Assembly (NCBI GenBank): GCA_052034865.1
Contig: JBPOIC010000014.1
Location: forward strand, 40,502 to 104,501
DNA: 64,000 nucleotides
Origin: JBPOIC01 sp052034865
Lineage (GTDB): Bacteria; UBA10199; JADFYH01
Reading direction: 5' to 3'
Positions 61,263 to 64,000 of the stretch are shown here, piece after piece (position 1 is the stretch's first letter; the number at the start of each line of letters is the position of its first letter). The notes below the pieces were generated by a model, which worked only from the letters and a program-made list of their open reading frames with translations, made no database searches and was not told the origin of the DNA. Position numbers and translations under genes: made by a program.

Positions 61263-61490
61263 ATCTTTAGGTTTACCTCTCTTCACGTCTATAAAAAGCA
61301 CGTGCAGGTTTTATAATGGGACCTGTATATCCTTTTGATATGGCTCAGCCCGCTGGTACGTCCCTATAACTGCCTTATAATGCAGTCAGGATAGAGTAGT
61401 TCTTTCTCACGAAGGTACCTCTTCTGACCTGTAATCAAAGAGGCATCCTGGAGAAAGGCTAATAACCTTTCATATTTTTTAGTACCTACC
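61263..61490 (+). other. Non-coding interval between acpP and rpiB with terminator-like hairpin
   Basis: No gene is visible in these 228 bp. GAAAGG (61453-61458) and CCTTTC (61466-61471) form a short stem followed by a T-rich run (to 61480), ending 10 bp before the rpiB ATG. GCACGTGC near 61299 and several short inverted segments occur. There is no good ribosome binding site before the rpiB ATG, so the hairpin could be a leader control element or a weak acpP terminator. I cannot match it to a known riboswitch. Confidence 0.35.
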
Positions 61491-61940
61491 ATGAAGATTG
61501 CAGTTGCCTCAGACCATGCCGGTTTTGATCTTAAGCAGGCTATCTGCGACTATCTTTCCCAGCAAAAAATAGATGTGATCGACTTGGGCCCTAAAAACGC
61601 AGATCGGGTGGACTATCCCGATTTTGCAAAAGAGGTTGCCTTACTGGTCTCCAAAAATAAAGCCGAGGCTGGAATCCTCATTTGTGGAACAGGCCTTGGA
61701 ATGATGATTACAGCTGGAAAATTTAAAAATGTTCGCCCTACCCTTGCCGCAGACATCTATACAGCCCGAATGGCCAAGGAACATAACAATGCCAATGTTC
61801 TTGGGCTTGGAGCAAGAACAACCGATTTTGCCAAAGCAAAACGAATTGTCGCGGCCTGGTTGAAGTCAAAGTTTAAAGAGGGCCGCCATCAGGATCGCCT
61901 CGATAAGATCTCAAAAATAGAAAAAGATAATTTCAAATAA
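61491..61940 (+). CDS. rpiB: Ribose-5-phosphate isomerase B (RpiB/LacAB family)
   Basis: The 149-residue product has the RpiB signature: MKIAVASDHAGFDLK at the start, VDYPDFAKEVA, and ILICGTGLGMMITAGKFKNV with the catalytic Cys at about 66. The C-terminal helix begins ARMAKEHNNANVLGLGAR. It interconverts ribulose-5-phosphate and ribose-5-phosphate. glyA follows after 10 bp. rpiB-glyA-nrdR is a common gene order in deltaproteobacteria. Confidence 0.96.
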   Translation: MKIAVASDHAGFDLKQAICDYLSQQKIDVIDLGPKNADRVDYPDFAKEVALLVSKNKAEAGILICGTGLGMMITAGKFKNVRPTLAADIYTARMAKEHNNANVLGLGARTTDFAKAKRIVAAWLKSKFKEGRHQDRLDKISKIEKDNFK

Positions 61941-61950
61941 AGGACTCACC

Positions 61951-63186
61951 ATGTCATTTCTGAAAAATCAGGATCCGCAGATTGCGGAGGTTATCCAAAA
62001 AGAGTTGGATCGTCAGGAATATAAGCTTGAGATGATTGCGAGTGAAAATTTCGTGAGTCGGGCTGTCCTGGAAGCTCAAGGCTCTGTTTTGACCAATAAA
62101 TACGCCGAAGGTTATCCTGGTAAGCGTTATTATGGTGGATGTGAATACGTTGATATCGCTGAAAGTCTGGCGATTGAGCGCGCCAAAAAACTTTTTGGCG
62201 CCGATCATGCGAATGTCCAGCCCCATTCTGGCTCGCAGGCGAATATGGCAGTTTATCTTTCTTGCTTGAAACCTGGAGATACGATTTTGGGGATGAGTTT
62301 GGCCCAAGGCGGACACCTTACGCACGGCTCACCGGTTAATTTTTCAGGTTTCGTTTTTCACGCGGTTTCTTACGGACTACATTCCGACACAGAAACCATC
62401 GATTATGATCAGGTTCGCGACCTTGCCCACCAGCACAAACCCAAAATGCTAGTAGTCGGGGCTTCTGCCTATCCTCGCCAGATTGATTTTAAAATCTTTC
62501 GGGAAATTGCCGATGAAATTGGCGCCCGGATCATGGCGGATATTGCCCACCCGGCAGGACTTGTCGCAGCAGGTCTTCACCCAAATCCCATCCCTTATTG
62601 TGAATATGTGACCACGACTACGCATAAAACCTTACGTGGTCCGCGAGGTGGAATGATTTTGTGTCAAGAGGCTTTTGCCAAAGAGGTTAATAGCAAAATT
62701 TTTCCGGGAATTCAGGGAGGACCGTTAATGCATGTGATTGCCGCCAAGGCGGTTGCTTTCAAAGAGGCCCTAGAACCTTCCTTTAAAGATTATGCCCGTC
62801 AGATTATTCTGAATGCCCAGACTCTGGCCAAAACTTTGATGGATTTTGGGTTCAAGCTCGTTTCCGGAGGAACTGATAATCATCTTATGCTTTTGGATCT
62901 TTCCGATCGCGAGATTACGGGTAAAGATGCTGAGGAAGCCCTGGGGCATGCAGGAATTACCGTGAATAAAAATACCGTTCCAAAAGAAAAAAGATCACCT
63001 TTCATCACCAGTGGTATTCGCATTGGAACTCCTGCATTAACCACGCGTGGAATGAAAGAAGAAGAGATGCAAATCATTGGAAACTGGATCGCCCGAATTC
63101 TTTCCGATTCCAAAAACACAACTCTGATCGAAAAAACTAAAGAAGAGGTGAAGGAGTTGTGCAGAAAGTTTCCGCTCTATCTTTAA
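61951..63186 (+). CDS. glyA: Serine hydroxymethyltransferase GlyA
   Basis: GlyA converts serine and tetrahydrofolate to glycine and methylene-tetrahydrofolate. The 411-residue product shows SENFVSRAVLEAQGSVLTNK, YAEGYPGKRYYGGCEYVD, QPHSGSQANMAVY and the PLP lysine in TTTHKTLRGPRGG (Lys about 228). KNTVPKEKRSPFITSGIRIG follows near residue 350. An AAAGGA site precedes the ATG. Normal family length. Confidence 0.98.
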   Translation: MSFLKNQDPQIAEVIQKELDRQEYKLEMIASENFVSRAVLEAQGSVLTNKYAEGYPGKRYYGGCEYVDIAESLAIERAKKLFGADHANVQPHSGSQANMAVYLSCLKPGDTILGMSLAQGGHLTHGSPVNFSGFVFHAVSYGLHSDTETIDYDQVRDLAHQHKPKMLVVGASAYPRQIDFKIFREIADEIGARIMADIAHPAGLVAAGLHPNPIPYCEYVTTTTHKTLRGPRGGMILCQEAFAKEVNSKIFPGIQGGPLMHVIAAKAVAFKEALEPSFKDYARQIILNAQTLAKTLMDFGFKLVSGGTDNHLMLLDLSDREITGKDAEEALGHAGITVNKNTVPKEKRSPFITSGIRIGTPALTTRGMKEEEMQIIGNWIARILSDSKNTTLIEKTKEEVKELCRKFPLYL

Positions 63187-63243
63187 AGAAGATTGGTTTT
63201 ATTATTTTCAGAAGATCGATTTTAATTTTCCTTTTACCCACCT

Positions 63244-63723
63244 ATGAAATGTCCTTTCTGTTCTTATGCCGATACCAAGGTCATTGATTCCCGACTTTCA
63301 CGGGAAGGGGATATCATTCGTCGCCGGCGGGAATGTGATCAGTGCCTGAAGCGTTTTACAACCTACGAGCGTGTTGAAGAAATCCTGCCGCTGGTGATCA
63401 AAAAAGATGGCCGCCGCGAACCCTTCGATCGACAGAAAATTGAGGCGGGTCTTTTAAAGGCTTGTGAAAAACGACCCATTTCGGTCGATACCATTCAGAA
63501 GATTGTTAGTAAAATCGAGACTGAGATGATGGAAAAGGGAGAGAAAGAAGTTCCATCCTCGATGATCGGTGAGCGCATCATGGAAGAACTAAAAGGATTG
63601 GATGATGTTGCTTATGTTCGTTTTGCCTCGGTTTATCGCTCATTTAAAGACATCGGCGAGTTTGTGGATCTCATTAAAAATAAAGAAAAGTTGGAGAACG
63701 ATGAGAAAAATAAAGAAGAGTAA
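63244..63723 (+). CDS. nrdR: NrdR, transcriptional repressor of ribonucleotide reductase genes
   Basis: The 159-residue product has the N-terminal zinc ribbon (MKCPFCSYADTKVIDSRLSR and RRRECDQCLKRFTTYERVE) and the ATP-cone domain (about 49-139, VIKKDGRREPFDRQKIEAGL). NrdR senses dNTP/ATP state and binds paired NrdR boxes. In this window such boxes lie at 2447-2462 and 2478-2493 in front of the RNR-like gene. It follows glyA by 57 bp. Confidence 0.97.
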   Translation: MKCPFCSYADTKVIDSRLSREGDIIRRRRECDQCLKRFTTYERVEEILPLVIKKDGRREPFDRQKIEAGLLKACEKRPISVDTIQKIVSKIETEMMEKGEKEVPSSMIGERIMEELKGLDDVAYVRFASVYRSFKDIGEFVDLIKNKEKLENDEKNKEE

Positions 63724-63875
63724 AAAGCTCCTTTTTCGTCTGAGTGTGTCACAAGTGACCTAGCAACTTTTGTGTTATAAAAACCGATATAACCACTGTT
63801 TCGTAACTTCCATAAGGTTTTTGTAATTCATTCTGCAGATGTCTTAATGTCTGTATTCATTTAGGAGGATTTTTC

Positions 63876-64000
63876 ATGTTTAGTAAGTCACGATTTTTTC
63901 TATTTTTCTTTGCGTTGGCAGGGCTTGTTCTGTCGAGCGTGGTAGGGTGTGGAGGAGGCGGATCGAGTGCTCCTGCAGCACCGACCATTACCAATATCAC
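63876..64000 (+). CDS. Lipoprotein, N-terminal part only
   Basis: An ATG at 63876 with TAGGAGGAT just upstream opens a frame that runs off the window. The visible residues form a lipoprotein signal (MFSKSRFFLFFFALAGLVLS, lipobox SVVGC with Cys about 27) followed by GGGGSSAPAAPTITNI, the kind of linker that often leads into IPT/TIG or Ig-like domains. The rest is not visible. 63724-63875 contains no gene; an AACTTT-N14-CGATAT stretch at 63765-63790 is a weak variant of the FliA-like motif. Confidence 0.65.
   Translation, partial: MFSKSRFFLFFFALAGLVLSSVVGCGGGGSSAPAAPTITNI

Noticed and set aside
63765..63790. FliA-like site upstream of the lipoprotein at 63876
   Set aside because: Spacer is 14 rather than 15 bp and the -10 has a mismatch; the gene is far from the T3SS locus.

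Overview
The window (GC content roughly 45-48% by eye) looks like chromosome of an uncultured Gram-negative, deltaproteobacterium-like lineage. It encodes SecA, TonB-like, OmpA-type and lipoprotein genes, Myxococcus-style Ser/Thr kinases with PEGA repeats, several FHA proteins, a sigma-54 activator and a large non-flagellar type III secretion (T3SS) locus. I cannot name the species; a Bdellovibrionota/UBA10199-like origin is only a guess.

Layout. 1-886: end of bioA, then bioD. 862-2385: a ribonucleotide reductase (RNR) homologue that lacks its catalytic core, preceded by a phased array of DnaA-box-like 9-mers and two NrdR boxes. 2713-3870: a type III PKS/KAS III-like enzyme. 4022-8685: housekeeping secA, yggS, proC, yggT. 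8876-14263: a membrane protein, a PEGA-repeat Ser/Thr kinase and an FHA-containing sigma-54 activator. 14403-34512, all on the minus strand: the T3SS locus. It holds export apparatus sctRST plus FliO, FliM-like and FliN-like ring proteins, SctP, SctO, SctN, SctL, a FliG/SctK-like protein, SctI, a FliA-like sigma factor, SctJ, TPR chaperones and candidate secreted proteins. 34797-37156: a secreted TPR protein and a double-FHA protein. 37153-39845: a decayed sanA-like gene and sctV. 40005-47661: argJ, mltD, smpB, tonB-like, ubiB-like and small genes. 47727-48296: yceD. 48630-60703: an accessory block of three FG-GAP surface proteins, two of them continuous with OmpA-type proteins, plus a beta-helix lipoprotein and its broken copy. 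60799-63723: rpmF, acpP, rpiB, glyA, nrdR. A lipoprotein starts at 63876.

How it works together. The sequence suggests a stepwise programme for the T3SS. The kinase and the FHA-activator sit next to the locus. A near-perfect sigma-54 promoter precedes the FliA-like sigma factor gene. A second motif, AACTTT-N15-CGATAA (five copies, exact 15-bp spacing), precedes genes for candidate secreted or late components. This mirrors flagellar regulation, and the machine also keeps flagellar-type parts (FliO, separate FliM/FliN, FliG-like), yet has the lipoprotein ring SctJ and rod SctI of an injectisome. sctU, the secretin sctC and a recognisable needle sctF are not in the window.

The FG-GAP proteins share a QGGC + membrane helix + basic tail resembling GlyGly-CTERM/MYXO-CTERM sorting signals. 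In two of them this tail runs in frame straight into a signal peptide and an OmpA protein. The yceD-rpmF pair, normally adjacent, is split by this 12.5-kb block.
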